NCBI RefSeq assembly: GCF_000152805.1 | Contig: NZ_CH902578.1 | Span: 2,861,029 to 2,925,028 of the forward strand | Origin: Maritimibacter alkaliphilus HTCC2654 | GTDB lineage: Bacteria > Pseudomonadota > Alphaproteobacteria > Rhodobacterales > Rhodobacteraceae | Reading direction: 5' to 3' | DNA length: 64,000 bases | Shown: piece by piece, positions 54,311 to 63,332 of the stretch | Position numbering within the stretch: the first letter of the stretch is position 1 | How the letters are laid out: each line of letters begins with the position of its first letter | Program-made: the position numbers and the translations under genes | Notes under the pieces: generated by a model | What the model saw: only the letters and a program-made list of their open reading frames with translations | What the model was told of the DNA's origin: nothing | The model's database searches: none

Positions 54311-55180
54311 ATGACGCAATCCCGTGCCACCTTGATCGGCTTTACCGCCGTGCTGCTCTGGGCGCTTCTGGCGCTGTTCACCGTTGGCACGGCGCCGGTT
54401 CCGCCATTGCAGTTGAACGCGATCTGCTTCGCCATCGGTGGGGTGATCGGGTTGGTGTGGGTCAGCGCGACCGGGGGGTGGGCGCGGCTTCGGGCGGTGC
54501 CGTGGACGGTCTATGCCTTCGGGACGGCGGGTCTGTTCGGTTATCACTTCTTCTATTTCAGCGCGCTCAGGCTTGCACCCGCCGCCGAGGCCGGGCTGAT
54601 CGCCTATCTCTGGCCGCTTCTGATCGTCCTGTTCTCTGGTCTGTTGCCCGGCGAACGCCTGCGGTCGGGGCATATCGTGGGCGCGCTCGTCAGTTTCGCG
54701 GGGGCGGCACTTCTGCTGTCGCGGGGCAGTGGCGGGTTCAGTGCCGAGGCGCTGCCGGGCTACATCTTCGCGGTGCTCTGCGCGCTGACATGGTCCAGTT
54801 ATTCGGTCCTGTCACGGCGTCTGGGCGCGATGCCGACGGATACGGTCGCCATTTACTGCGTGGCGACGGCGGTGTTGTCGGCGGTTGCGCATCTTGTCGT
54901 GGAAACGACGACATGGCCCGAGACCGGCATCGGCTGGGTTTCGGTCGTTGCCTTGGGCCTTGGTCCGGTCGGGCTGGCCTTTTACACGTGGGACGTGGGG
55001 GTCAAGCGCGGAAACATCCAACTGCTGGGCACCGCAAGTTATGCAGCTCCCTTGCTGTCGACCTTCGTCCTGATCGCATTCGGGGTCGCGCAAGCCAGCC
55101 CTGTGCTGATCCTTGCGGCAGCTCTGATTACGTTCGGTGCGTTTCTTGCGGCCCGCGCAGGTCGTTCGCCTGCGCGGTGA
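54311..55180 (+). CDS. DMT-superfamily (EamA) exporter, YddG-like
   Basis: The 289-residue protein has ten helices in two EamA units. The start TLIGFTAVLLWALLALFTVG and the FYTWDVGVKRGNIQLLGTASY segment in the second half resemble the aromatic amino-acid exporter YddG. The substrate is otherwise unproved. The start is ATG 54311 or 54302, and neither has a clear ribosome site. A strong terminator precedes it, so it needs its own promoter within the short gap. Confidence 0.85.
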   Translation: MTQSRATLIGFTAVLLWALLALFTVGTAPVPPLQLNAICFAIGGVIGLVWVSATGGWARLRAVPWTVYAFGTAGLFGYHFFYFSALRLAPAAEAGLIAYLWPLLIVLFSGLLPGERLRSGHIVGALVSFAGAALLLSRGSGGFSAEALPGYIFAVLCALTWSSYSVLSRRLGAMPTDTVAIYCVATAVLSAVAHLVVETTTWPETGIGWVSVVALGLGPVGLAFYTWDVGVKRGNIQLLGTASYAAPLLSTFVLIAFGVAQASPVLILAAALITFGAFLAARAGRSPAR

Positions 55181-55189
55181 GTGTGAGGC

Positions 55190-55357
55190 TCAGGTGGTGG
55201 CGAGACGCTCGATCTCGTCCTTCAGCATGAGTTTCTGCTTCTTCAAGGAGCTGATTTCGGTGTCCGGGGTGCTCGGGCTGCGCTGCGCGGCTTCGACTTG
55301 CACGGCCAGCGCCTCGTGTTTCCGGCGGAGTTCCTTCAAGCGCGCACTCAAATCCAT
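55190..55357 (-). CDS. YdcH-like DUF465 coiled-coil protein, 55 residues
   Basis: The protein starts MDLSARLKELRRKHEALAVQ and continues with an acidic, helix-forming stretch ending LKDEIERLATT. This is the single coiled coil of the DUF465/YdcH family at its usual length. ATG 55357 has a strong AGGAGG ribosome site. The function is unknown; family members are common single genes in alphaproteobacteria. It converges on the YddG-like exporter with a nine-base gap. Confidence 0.85.
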   Translation of the reverse strand: MDLSARLKELRRKHEALAVQVEAAQRSPSTPDTEISSLKKQKLMLKDEIERLATT

Positions 55358-55508
55358 GGGGTCCTCCTATTTGGTTATGTAGACCTAAATTGGAGCATAG
55401 AACCGCGAGTCTGTCACGAAATCGTTTCAAAACTCGGCGTCTTGGCAAACAAATGCCAAGGATTCAGGTTCTAATGCGTCAGAAAATATCAATGCGATTG
55501 AAGGATCA

Positions 55509-56276
55509 CTACCAGAGGGGAAGCGCGGCGCCGTCCCGCAGGATTGCCGACACCTCACGTCGATAGGATTCCGAGTCGCCCACATGCTCGGCCCCGTCAT
55601 GCAATATGAGCGGGGAGGCCAGTCGAAATTCACCCCGTCCGCCTTTGCGGGCCTGAACGAGGATGAGAACCGCCGCGCGCCCTTCGCGGGGAAGCAGCGG
55701 CTTGACCAGAATACTTCCCATGCGGTCGTCGAAACCCCGCAGAATCTCCGGCAGTCTTTCGGCTTTCTGGATGATCGTCATGTATCCACGCTGCTTCAGG
55801 CGCCGTGTGCCGACATCGATCCATGTGGCGAGCGGCGTATCCTCGAACAGCGCGGCGGCCCGTCCGGCATCGTCCGAGGTCGTGGAGCGTTCCCGCAGAT
55901 GATAGGGCGGGTTCATGATGACGTGATCGTAGCTTTCCTCTTTCACCTCCGAGGGCAGGTCCGAAATATCGGCTTCCACCACGTCCATGTCGATGTCGTT
56001 GTCGAAGGAATTCTTTCGCGCGAGGTCGGCATAGTCCGCCTGCCGCTCAACCCCGACAAGGCGGATGCCCGGCACCCTCGTCGCCAGGCAAAGCCCGGCA
56101 GCCCCGGCGCCGCAGCCCAGATCGAGCACGCTCTCACCATCATGCGCGGCCACGGAGGCGGCCAGAAAGACAGGGTCGACGCCCGCGCGGTAACCGTCGC
56201 GTGGTTGCATCAGAACGAGCTGTCCGCCGAGGAACTTGTCCTCGGTCACAAGTTGGCGGGCAAACCCCATACTCAT
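55509..56276 (-). CDS. TrmN6-like tRNA/nucleic-acid N6-adenine methyltransferase
   Basis: The 255-residue protein has SAM motif I VLDLGCGAGAAGLCLA, VEADISDLP and the N6-adenine motif HVIMNPPYH. A QPRDGYRAGVDPVFLAA segment lies at the start, as in E. coli TrmN6 (YfiC), which methylates A37 of tRNA1-Val. The exact target is inferred. Its ATG overlaps the stop of the DUF2007 gene. Confidence 0.88.
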   Translation of the reverse strand: MSMGFARQLVTEDKFLGGQLVLMQPRDGYRAGVDPVFLAASVAAHDGESVLDLGCGAGAAGLCLATRVPGIRLVGVERQADYADLARKNSFDNDIDMDVVEADISDLPSEVKEESYDHVIMNPPYHLRERSTTSDDAGRAAALFEDTPLATWIDVGTRRLKQRGYMTIIQKAERLPEILRGFDDRMGSILVKPLLPREGRAAVLILVQARKGGRGEFRLASPLILHDGAEHVGDSESYRREVSAILRDGAALPLW

Positions 56277-56491
56277 TCCTCCTCGAGCTCAATACCGTTC
56301 TCGGTCAGCACGCGGCGCGCGCGGACGTAATCATCGGCCCGAACCATAAGGCGACGAGGTAAAATACCTATTGATCCCTCGAGGGTGCTCATATGGACGT
56401 CCATCGGAAAGGCAGGTATACCTTCGCCCGATAAAAGGGCGCTCGCAAAGGCGATGATGGTCGGGTCTGTCGTGCGAAGAAGCTCTTTCAT
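56273..56491 (-). CDS. DUF2007 small protein
   Basis: The 72-residue protein starts MKELLRTTDPTIIAFASALL and continues EGIPAFPMDVHMS, matching the DUF2007 signal-transducing-like family, which shares a ferredoxin-like fold with PII-type domains. The function is unknown. It is translationally coupled (ATGA) to the TrmN6-like gene and transcribed away from the polyprenyl synthase gene. Confidence 0.85.
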   Translation of the reverse strand: MKELLRTTDPTIIAFASALLSGEGIPAFPMDVHMSTLEGSIGILPRRLMVRADDYVRARRVLTENGIELEEE

Positions 56492-56562
56492 ATATGGGAC
56501 TTAGGACTGAAATCGACCGGATGTCGAGGCCATCGTCCGGGCGGCATGAAGAGAGACATCAC

Positions 56563-57558
56563 GTGCTGGACCAAAAAGCGCACAAACCCCACGAACGGCT
56601 CGCGGCCCATCTGAAAGACGACTTGTCGCAGGTGGACGAGATGATTCGCGCCCGTATGGCGTCGGAGCATGCCCCCCGCATCCCCGAAGTGACGGCACAT
56701 CTGGTGGATGCAGGCGGCAAGCGTCTGCGCCCGATGCTGACCCTCGCCTCGGCGCGGCTCTGCGGCTACGAGGGCGGGCATCACATTCACCTCGCCACGG
56801 CGGTCGAGTTCATCCATACCGCGACGCTCCTGCATGACGACGTGGTGGACGAAAGCGGTCAGCGGCGCGGGCGCCCGACCGCGAACCTTCTGTGGGACAA
56901 CAAGTCGAGCGTGCTGGTGGGCGACTACCTGTTCGCACGCTCGTTCCAGCTGATGACCGAGGCGGATTCGCTTCGGGTGCTTCAGGTTCTGTCCAACGCG
57001 TCGGCCACCATCACCGAGGGCGAGGTGCTGCAACTGACCGCGGCGCAGGATCTGGGCACGACCGAAGACACCTATTTCAAGGTGGTGCGCGGCAAGACGG
57101 CTGCCCTGTTCGCGGCCGCGACCGAGGTGGGGGGCATTCTTGCGGGCGTGTCCGAGGACCGCATCAAGGCGCTGCACGACTACGGCGACGCGCTGGGCAT
57201 CGCCTTTCAGGTGGTCGACGATCTGCTCGACTTCTGGGGCGGCGACGCGACGGGCAAGAACATCGGCGACGATTTCCGCGAACGGAAGCTGACCCTGCCG
57301 ATCATCAAGGCGATCGCGCGCGGCGACGATGAGGAGCGCGCATTCTGGAAGCGGACGCTCGAGAAGAACGACCAGCGGGACGGCGATCTGGAACGGGCGT
57401 TGGAGATCATGACGGCCCATGGCGCGCTGGATGACACGCGGGCCGCTGCACTGGACTGGGCCGCCCGCGCCAAGGCCTGTCTCGACGCTTTGCCGGAAGA
57501 CCCGATCCGCGACATGCTGAGCGACATCGCGGACTATGTGGTCGCGCGCCTGAACTGA
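56563..57558 (+). CDS. ispB: all-trans polyprenyl diphosphate synthase
   Basis: The 331-residue prenyltransferase has the first Asp-rich motif LLHDDVVDE with downstream RRGRPT, and the second VVDDLLDFWG. It makes the C45-C50 side chain of ubiquinone; Rhodobacteraceae typically use Q-10, so a decaprenyl synthase is likely. I prefer GTG 56563, with GAGAG nine bases upstream and a length fitting the family. In-frame ATGs at 56494 and 56521 leave almost no room for the divergent promoters. Confidence 0.9.
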   Translation: MLDQKAHKPHERLAAHLKDDLSQVDEMIRARMASEHAPRIPEVTAHLVDAGGKRLRPMLTLASARLCGYEGGHHIHLATAVEFIHTATLLHDDVVDESGQRRGRPTANLLWDNKSSVLVGDYLFARSFQLMTEADSLRVLQVLSNASATITEGEVLQLTAAQDLGTTEDTYFKVVRGKTAALFAAATEVGGILAGVSEDRIKALHDYGDALGIAFQVVDDLLDFWGGDATGKNIGDDFRERKLTLPIIKAIARGDDEERAFWKRTLEKNDQRDGDLERALEIMTAHGALDDTRAAALDWAARAKACLDALPEDPIRDMLSDIADYVVARLN

Positions 57559-57559
57559 C

Positions 57560-58300
57560 ATGAGCGAAGCTGGCGTCTATTTCCACGGCTTGCCCGGCGG
57601 GCCTGCCGAGCTTGACGCGCTTGGGCCGGGCTCACCGTTGACGGCGATCGACCGGATGGGCGTCGCGGGTGACGGCTACCCTGCGCGGCTCGAGGCGGTG
57701 GCGGACAGGTTGCAGGCCGGTGCCCCGCACCGCATCGTCGCGTTTTCACTTGGGGCCATGTCGGCGCTTAGGCTGGCGGCGGCGCATCCAGACCTCGTGC
57801 GGGAGTTGGTGCTGATCGGGCCGGCTGGTCCGCTTCAATTCGGCGACTTTCTGTCGGATATGGCCGGGCGTCCCGTTTTCGAGGCGGCGCAGCGCGGCGG
57901 CTTCCCGTTCAAAGGATTCGTCTATGGGCAGGCAAGTGCGATCCGGTTGATGCCGCAGTCGTTTCTGGAAAGCCTGTTTCGTGGCGCGCCTGTGCATGAC
58001 AAGGCCCTGCTGGTCGATCCCGATATCATGGATGGACTGATCGCCGCGTGGCGGTCGGCATTGTTGAACGCCCGCGCGGCCTATCGCGACGAGCTTGCGG
58101 CCTATGTCGAGGACTGGTCCGATGTGCCGGGCCGGGTGACGGTGCCCGTCACGATCCACATGGGCGCGGCGGACTCCTGGGTGCCGCCTGCCATGGTAAA
58201 GGCGCTCGCCAAATCCCTTGGGACCGAACCCGAGATGATCGAACATCCGGGCCTCGGTCACTACGGAACGGCAAGCAAGGTTCTGCTCGACATCAGGTAA
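57560..58300 (+). CDS. alpha/beta hydrolase
   Basis: The 246-residue protein has an early oxyanion HG motif (FHGLPGG), nucleophile Ser in VAFSLGAMSA, Asp in HMGAADSWVP and His in GLGHYG, a complete alpha/beta-hydrolase triad. The substrate is unknown. It starts one base after the ispB stop, so the two are co-expressed. Its last eight bases overlap the end of the opposing ispE gene. Confidence 0.87.
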   Translation: MSEAGVYFHGLPGGPAELDALGPGSPLTAIDRMGVAGDGYPARLEAVADRLQAGAPHRIVAFSLGAMSALRLAAAHPDLVRELVLIGPAGPLQFGDFLSDMAGRPVFEAAQRGGFPFKGFVYGQASAIRLMPQSFLESLFRGAPVHDKALLVDPDIMDGLIAAWRSALLNARAAYRDELAAYVEDWSDVPGRVTVPVTIHMGAADSWVPPAMVKALAKSLGTEPEMIEHPGLGHYGTASKVLLDIR

Positions 58301-59120
58301 GCGTGGCGGGGACCACCCACCAATCCGGGTGCACCTCCGCCAGCGTGGCTGCGGCGGCGTTCGCGGCTTCCCGGCTGGCGAAAAGCGCAAAACAGGTCGC
58401 ACCGGACCCGGACATACGCGCAAGACGTGCATCCGGCAGCGTGGTGAGGGCCGCGAGCACATCGACGATCACCGGGGCGACCTGCATCGCGGGATCTTCC
58501 AGATCGTTGCGCTGGGCCGCGAGCCAGTCGATAAGCTGCTTGGTGCCCTGCCACTTCGGCAGTTTGCGCGGCATCGGGGCGTTTGTCTTGCTCGCAAGGG
58601 CCTTGAAGACGGCGGGTGTCGGGACTTCGACGCGGGGGTTGGCCAGAACCGCATGAAGCTGTGGCAGCGGGCCGACCGGCTCGACGATTTCCCCGATCCC
58701 GGACATCCGTGCGGCTTGCCGCGTCAGGCAGACACGCACGTCGGCGCCAAGCTGTGCCGCCCCCTCGGGCAACGTGCGTTCGCCGGTCAGGTCGGACATC
58801 GCCAGCAAAGTGGCGGCGGCGTCCGACGACCCGCCGCCGATCCCGGATGCAGCGGGCAGATGCTTGGACAACGTGATGGCGACCGGCTGATCGAACAGCT
58901 CCGCTGCCCGCCAGACAAGGTTCGTCGCGTCGGCCGGCACACCGTCTGACATCGGGCCGGTCACGTCGAGCGACAGTTTGTCCGCCGCCATGACGGACAC
59001 ACGGTCCCCCACGTCGGCGAAGGCCACGAGGCTGTCGAGCAGGTGGTAGCCGTCCTTGCGCTGCCCGGTCACATGCAGCGTCAGGTTCACCTTGGCCGGT
59101 GCGAAAACCTTAGTTAGCAG
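58293..59120 (-). CDS. ispE: 4-diphosphocytidyl-2-C-methyl-D-erythritol kinase, probable CTG start
   Basis: The 275-residue GHMP kinase has VFAPAKVNLTLHVTGQRKDG at the start, the ATP loop PAASGIGGGSSDAA and MSGSGATCFALF near the end. It phosphorylates CDP-methylerythritol in the MEP isoprenoid pathway. No ATG, GTG or TTG occurs in frame in the 60 bases before the conserved start. CTG at 59118-59120 has AGGAG seven bases upstream and gives MLTKVFAPAK, the expected N-terminus. It overlaps the end of the TPR gene by 11 bases, so translation may be coupled. Confidence 0.88.
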   Translation of the reverse strand: MLTKVFAPAKVNLTLHVTGQRKDGYHLLDSLVAFADVGDRVSVMAADKLSLDVTGPMSDGVPADATNLVWRAAELFDQPVAITLSKHLPAASGIGGGSSDAAATLLAMSDLTGERTLPEGAAQLGADVRVCLTRQAARMSGIGEIVEPVGPLPQLHAVLANPRVEVPTPAVFKALASKTNAPMPRKLPKWQGTKQLIDWLAAQRNDLEDPAMQVAPVIVDVLAALTTLPDARLARMSGSGATCFALFASREAANAAAATLAEVHPDWWVVPATLT

Positions 59121-60846
59121 CCGCGCTCTCCTGCCGAAGGATGGGATCGCCGCCTTCCTCTTCCAGCACCTTGTCCAGACCGACCTCAAGCTTGCGGCGG
59201 ATGCGGTCGGGTTTGACCTCTTCGAGGTTGGTCTCATCGGTGATGAAGCTAAGTGCGCGGCTCCACTGGAACTCCGCCTCGCGGGTGCGGCCTACGGCCC
59301 AATAGACGTCGCCGAGGTGATCGTTCACGACCGGGTCCACCGGCATCAGCGAAACGGCTTTTTCCATCTGCGGCACGGCTTCGTCGTAACGGCCCAGCCG
59401 GTAATAGACCCAGCCGAGACTGTCGACGATGTAACCTTCGTTCGGGCGCTGATCGACGGCCTTCTCGATCATGCCGAGCGCTTCGTCGAGGTTCTCGCGC
59501 TTTTCCACGAGCGAGTAACCGAGGTAATTGAGAACCGAAGGCTGGTCGGGCTCAAGTTCCAGCGCCTTTCGGAAATCGCGCTCGGCGTCCTCCCACCGGC
59601 CACCGCGTTCGTTCACAATGCCTCGTGCGAAATAGACCGCCCATTGCGCCGCCACTTCCTCGGGATAAAGCGAAATCGCGCGGTCATAGGCCGCAATCGC
59701 CTCGGGCCAGGCTTCTTCGTAGCGATAGGCATCGCCGAGCGCGACATGCACGGGGGCGAGATCGGGATAGCGATCCGCCAGTGTCGTCAGCGTTTCGATG
59801 CCGGCTTCGGCCTGATCCGAACGGCGCAACGCGCTTGCCTTGCCCATCATGGCCTGAACATAGGCGCGGCTGTCCGGGGCGATCTGGTCGTAGGTCTGCA
59901 CGGCGAGTTCGTGGTTCTGCATGTCCTCGAACACCGCGGCACAGAGCAGCGTGGCACTCACGTTCTCGGGGTCGAGGAATTGCGACAGCCGGGCGTAGAT
60001 CAGGACGAGGCTGGGGCTCGCATCATTGGCGAGCACTTCCGCCACGTTGTAAAACAGGGCTGAAAGCCCGTCCTTGGGCGATTTTACCGAGTCGAATTCG
60101 ACCGTTGCGCCGCTTTCCAGTTCGGCACGCAGCATCGCGATTTCTTCGTCGCCGGTGTTCGGCAATTGCGCGTCGAGCAGGGCGATGGCGTCGTTGTTGC
60201 GTTCCAACTGGCTCAGGATCTGCGCATAGGCGATGACGCCCGAGCGGTTCAGGGCAAGCTCGACGCCCGCCTCGCCGGACAGGATCGCGGCCGCACCTTC
60301 GTAGTCACCGACATAGGCAAGGGCCTGCGCTTTCTGGAAGGCCGAGACCTGTTTCGCGACGTCGTCCTGCGACAATTCCTCGAAAACTTCGAGCGCGCGG
60401 GACATGCGGCCATCGCCGATGGCGGTCCATGCCAGAATGAGCGGGTCCATCAGGCCGCCGACCGAAAAACCGCCGTTCATGGTGTCTTCGACCGCAGCCC
60501 AATCCTCGCGCCCCATCGCGTCCCCCAAAAGGACGATCTGGCCAAGTTCATTGCCCTCGGACATCTCGACGAGGCGCCGGGCCACCGGCACGGCTTGGTC
60601 GATCTGTCCGAGACCGAGATGCGCGACCAGCAGCCCCTCCATGATCCCGGCATTGTCGGGACGTTCGGCAAGGGCACGGGTGCCGTATTCGACCAGAGCC
60701 TCGAAATCCGCATTCGCGTCGGCGGACCGCGCCGCGAGATACGCCCCGGTGAAACCGTCGGTCGACTGAGCCGAGATCGGCAAAGCGGTGAGGGCGAGAA
60801 ACGACGCGACACCAAGCGTGCGGGCCGTTTGGAACAGTCGGGGCAA
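59110..60846 (-). CDS. exported tetratricopeptide-repeat protein
   Basis: The 578-residue protein has a signal peptide (VASFLALTALPISAQ) followed by helical repeats throughout. TPR consensus units are clearest in the second half (PDLAPVHVALGDAYRYEEAW, PSVLNYLGYSLVEKRENLDE, GYIVDSLGWVYYRLGRYDEA). It should be a periplasmic or lipoprotein-like scaffold. The start is TTG with GAGAGG eight bases upstream. It is directly upstream of ispE on the same strand. Confidence 0.88.
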   Translation of the reverse strand: MPRLFQTARTLGVASFLALTALPISAQSTDGFTGAYLAARSADANADFEALVEYGTRALAERPDNAGIMEGLLVAHLGLGQIDQAVPVARRLVEMSEGNELGQIVLLGDAMGREDWAAVEDTMNGGFSVGGLMDPLILAWTAIGDGRMSRALEVFEELSQDDVAKQVSAFQKAQALAYVGDYEGAAAILSGEAGVELALNRSGVIAYAQILSQLERNNDAIALLDAQLPNTGDEEIAMLRAELESGATVEFDSVKSPKDGLSALFYNVAEVLANDASPSLVLIYARLSQFLDPENVSATLLCAAVFEDMQNHELAVQTYDQIAPDSRAYVQAMMGKASALRRSDQAEAGIETLTTLADRYPDLAPVHVALGDAYRYEEAWPEAIAAYDRAISLYPEEVAAQWAVYFARGIVNERGGRWEDAERDFRKALELEPDQPSVLNYLGYSLVEKRENLDEALGMIEKAVDQRPNEGYIVDSLGWVYYRLGRYDEAVPQMEKAVSLMPVDPVVNDHLGDVYWAVGRTREAEFQWSRALSFITDETNLEEVKPDRIRRKLEVGLDKVLEEEGGDPILRQESAAAN

Positions 60847-60944
60847 GGGGCACCTCTCCTCAGATGGACATGGAGAAACCTAACGTCGCGCCCGAGCGGG
60901 TTCAATGCGGGTGGGCCGCAAATGGCCGCCCACCCACGCAAAGG

Positions 60945-62597
60945 TTACATATTGGGATAATTCGGCCCGTCGCCGCCCTGAGGCACCGTCCAGTTGATGT
61001 TCTGGGACGGATCCTTGATGTCGCAGGTCTTGCAGTGGACGCAGTTCTGGAAGTTGATCTGGAACTTGGGTCCGTTGTCGCCCTCGACCACCTCATACAC
61101 ACCCGCCGGGCAATACCGCTGCGCCGGTTCCGCGAACTGGGGCAGGTTCACGTCGATCGGGATCGACGGGTCCTTCAGTTTCAAGTGGCAGGGCTGGCTT
61201 TCTTCGTGGTTCGTGTTCGAGAACGACACGTTGGTCAGCCTGTCGAAGGATAGAACGCCATCGGGCTTGGGATAGTCGATGGGTTTGTGCTTGTCCGCCT
61301 TCTCGGTCGCCTGCGCATCGTTCTTGCCGTGCTTGAGCGTGCCGAACAGCGAGAAGCCACCGAAGAGGGTCTGGAACCACATGTCGAAGCCACCCAGCGC
61401 CATGCCGCCGGCAGGGCCGAAGCGGGCATTAAGGGGCGCGACGTTGCGCACGCGCTTGAGGTCTTTGCCCACCGGGCCGGATTTCAGCGCGGCGTCGTAT
61501 TCGGACAGCGTGTCGCCGGAACGGCCCGCCTTGATCGCCTCATAGGCGGCTTCGGCGGCCTGACGGCCCGAATGCATCGCGTTGTGGTTACCCTTGATGC
61601 GCGGCAGGTTCACAAGGCCTGCCGAGCAGCCCGCAATCACGCCACCGGGGAACGCGGTGTCGGGGATCGACTGAAACCCGCCCTTGGTCACGGCCCGCGC
61701 GCCATAGGCCACGCGCTTGCCGCCTTCGAGCACCTGCTTCACACGCGGATGGTGCTTGAAGCGCTGGAATTCCTGATAGGGCGAGAGGTAGGGGTTCTTG
61801 TAGTTCAGGTCGACGATGTAGCCGACGTACACCTGATTGTTGTCGATGTGATACAGGAACGAACCACCGCCGTTCTTGAACCCGAGCGGCCAGCCGAGCG
61901 AGTGCGTGACTTCGCCCTCGTTGTGGTTCTCGGGGTTCACCTCCCAGATTTCCTTCATCCCGATGCCGAATTTCGGCTCGTCGGAATCCTTGGCGAGGTC
62001 GTTTTTCGCGATCAGCTCCTTGGCGAGCGACCCGCGCACGCCTTCGGAGATGATGGTGTATTTCGCCAGAAGCTCCATCCCCGGCTCATAGCCTTCGCCG
62101 GGTGTGCCGTCCGGGTTTTTGCCGAACTCGCCCGCGACCACGCCTTTGACCGCGCCGTTGTCGTCATAGACCAGCTCGGACGCGGCCATGCCGGGATAGA
62201 CCTCGACACCCAGCGCCTCGGCCTGTTCCGCCATCCAGCGGCAGACGTTGCCCATCGAGACGATGTAGTTGCCGTGGTTGTTCATCAGGGGCGGCATCAG
62301 GAAGTTCGGGATCTTCATCTGCCCGCCTTCGCCGAAGATGTAGAAGTTATCCTTCTTCACCGGGACGTTCAGCGGCGCGCCCTTTTCCTTCCAGTCCGGG
62401 ATAAGCGCGTCCAGACCGGACGGGTCCAGAACGGCCCCCGACAGGATATGCGCGCCCACTTCCGAGCCTTTTTCGAGCACGACGACCATAAGGTCCTCGT
62501 CCAGCTGTTTCAGTCGAATGGCTGCGGACAGGCCGGCAGGCCCGGCCCCGACGATGACCACATCGACTTCCATGGCTTCGCGTTCGATTTCGGCCAT
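60945..62597 (-). CDS. electron transfer flavoprotein-ubiquinone oxidoreductase
   Basis: The 550-residue protein has an N-terminal FAD motif VVIVGAGPAGLSAAIRLKQL, ubiquinone-binding and membrane-facing regions in the middle, and a C-terminal 4Fe-4S centre (CPAGVYEV, QNCVHCKTCDIKDP). It passes electrons from EtfAB to ubiquinone. Both ETF subunits and an ETF-dependent dehydrogenase are encoded in this window. ATG 62597 has GGAGGGAG upstream. Confidence 0.96.
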   Translation of the reverse strand: MAEIEREAMEVDVVIVGAGPAGLSAAIRLKQLDEDLMVVVLEKGSEVGAHILSGAVLDPSGLDALIPDWKEKGAPLNVPVKKDNFYIFGEGGQMKIPNFLMPPLMNNHGNYIVSMGNVCRWMAEQAEALGVEVYPGMAASELVYDDNGAVKGVVAGEFGKNPDGTPGEGYEPGMELLAKYTIISEGVRGSLAKELIAKNDLAKDSDEPKFGIGMKEIWEVNPENHNEGEVTHSLGWPLGFKNGGGSFLYHIDNNQVYVGYIVDLNYKNPYLSPYQEFQRFKHHPRVKQVLEGGKRVAYGARAVTKGGFQSIPDTAFPGGVIAGCSAGLVNLPRIKGNHNAMHSGRQAAEAAYEAIKAGRSGDTLSEYDAALKSGPVGKDLKRVRNVAPLNARFGPAGGMALGGFDMWFQTLFGGFSLFGTLKHGKNDAQATEKADKHKPIDYPKPDGVLSFDRLTNVSFSNTNHEESQPCHLKLKDPSIPIDVNLPQFAEPAQRYCPAGVYEVVEGDNGPKFQINFQNCVHCKTCDIKDPSQNINWTVPQGGDGPNYPNM

Positions 62598-62821
62598 AAA
62601 AGGCTCCCTCCACGAAATAAAGTTGCGCCTTGGTAACGGTATGCCAAAGGCCGGTCAATCGCGACACGGCGTCATTCGCCGCGTTGCGGCATCCCATCGG
62701 CTCCAACTATGCCGTTGCAAATCAAGCCCGATTGCTTTTGTGTTGAGCAAGCCTTTGGGCACTGGCGGCGCTGTCCGTCGTGCATCATGTGAGACCCGAA
62801 GAAGACGACGACAAGGCACTC

Positions 62822-63292
62822 ATGGAAAAGATCTTGCTGACCCGCGCGGGCTATACCGCGCTGAACGACGAATTGAAGAAGCTGAAATCGGTGGAACGCC
62901 CCGCCGTCATCGCCGCCATTTCCGAGGCGCGCGAACATGGCGACCTGTCGGAAAACGCCGAATACCACGCCGCGCGCGAGAAGCAGAGCTTCATCGAAGG
63001 CCGCGTGAAAGAGCTGGAAAGCATCATTGGTCTGGCGGAAGTCATCGACCCGGCCAAGCTGTCGGGCGCGATCAAGTTTTCGGCCACGGTCAAACTCGTG
63101 GACGAGGATACGGACGAGGAAAAGACCTATCAGATCGTGGGCGAACCCGAGGCCGATCTTGAAAAGGGCAAGCTGAACATCAAGTCGCCGCTGGCCCGCG
63201 CCCTGATCGGCAAGGAAGAGGGCGACTCGGTGGAAGTTCGCACACCGGGTGGCGAGAAGTCTTACGAAATCCTCGAGATCGAGTATATCTGA
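62822..63292 (+). CDS. greA: transcription elongation factor GreA
   Basis: The 156-residue protein has the N-terminal coiled coil with [20 protein letters not shown], whose tip Asp and Glu enter the RNA polymerase channel, and a C-terminal FKBP-like domain ending [13 protein letters not shown]. It rescues backtracked RNA polymerase. ATG 62822 gives the usual family length; the in-frame extension to 62780 is not supported. Confidence 0.95.
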   Translation: MEKILLTRAGYTALNDELKKLKSVERPAVIAAISEAREHGDLSENAEYHAAREKQSFIEGRVKELESIIGLAEVIDPAKLSGAIKFSATVKLVDEDTDEEKTYQIVGEPEADLEKGKLNIKSPLARALIGKEEGDSVEVRTPGGEKSYEILEIEYI

Positions 63293-63332
63293 CCCTGTGA
63301 CGGACCCTATAACGGAACCTGCCGGGGGCGCG

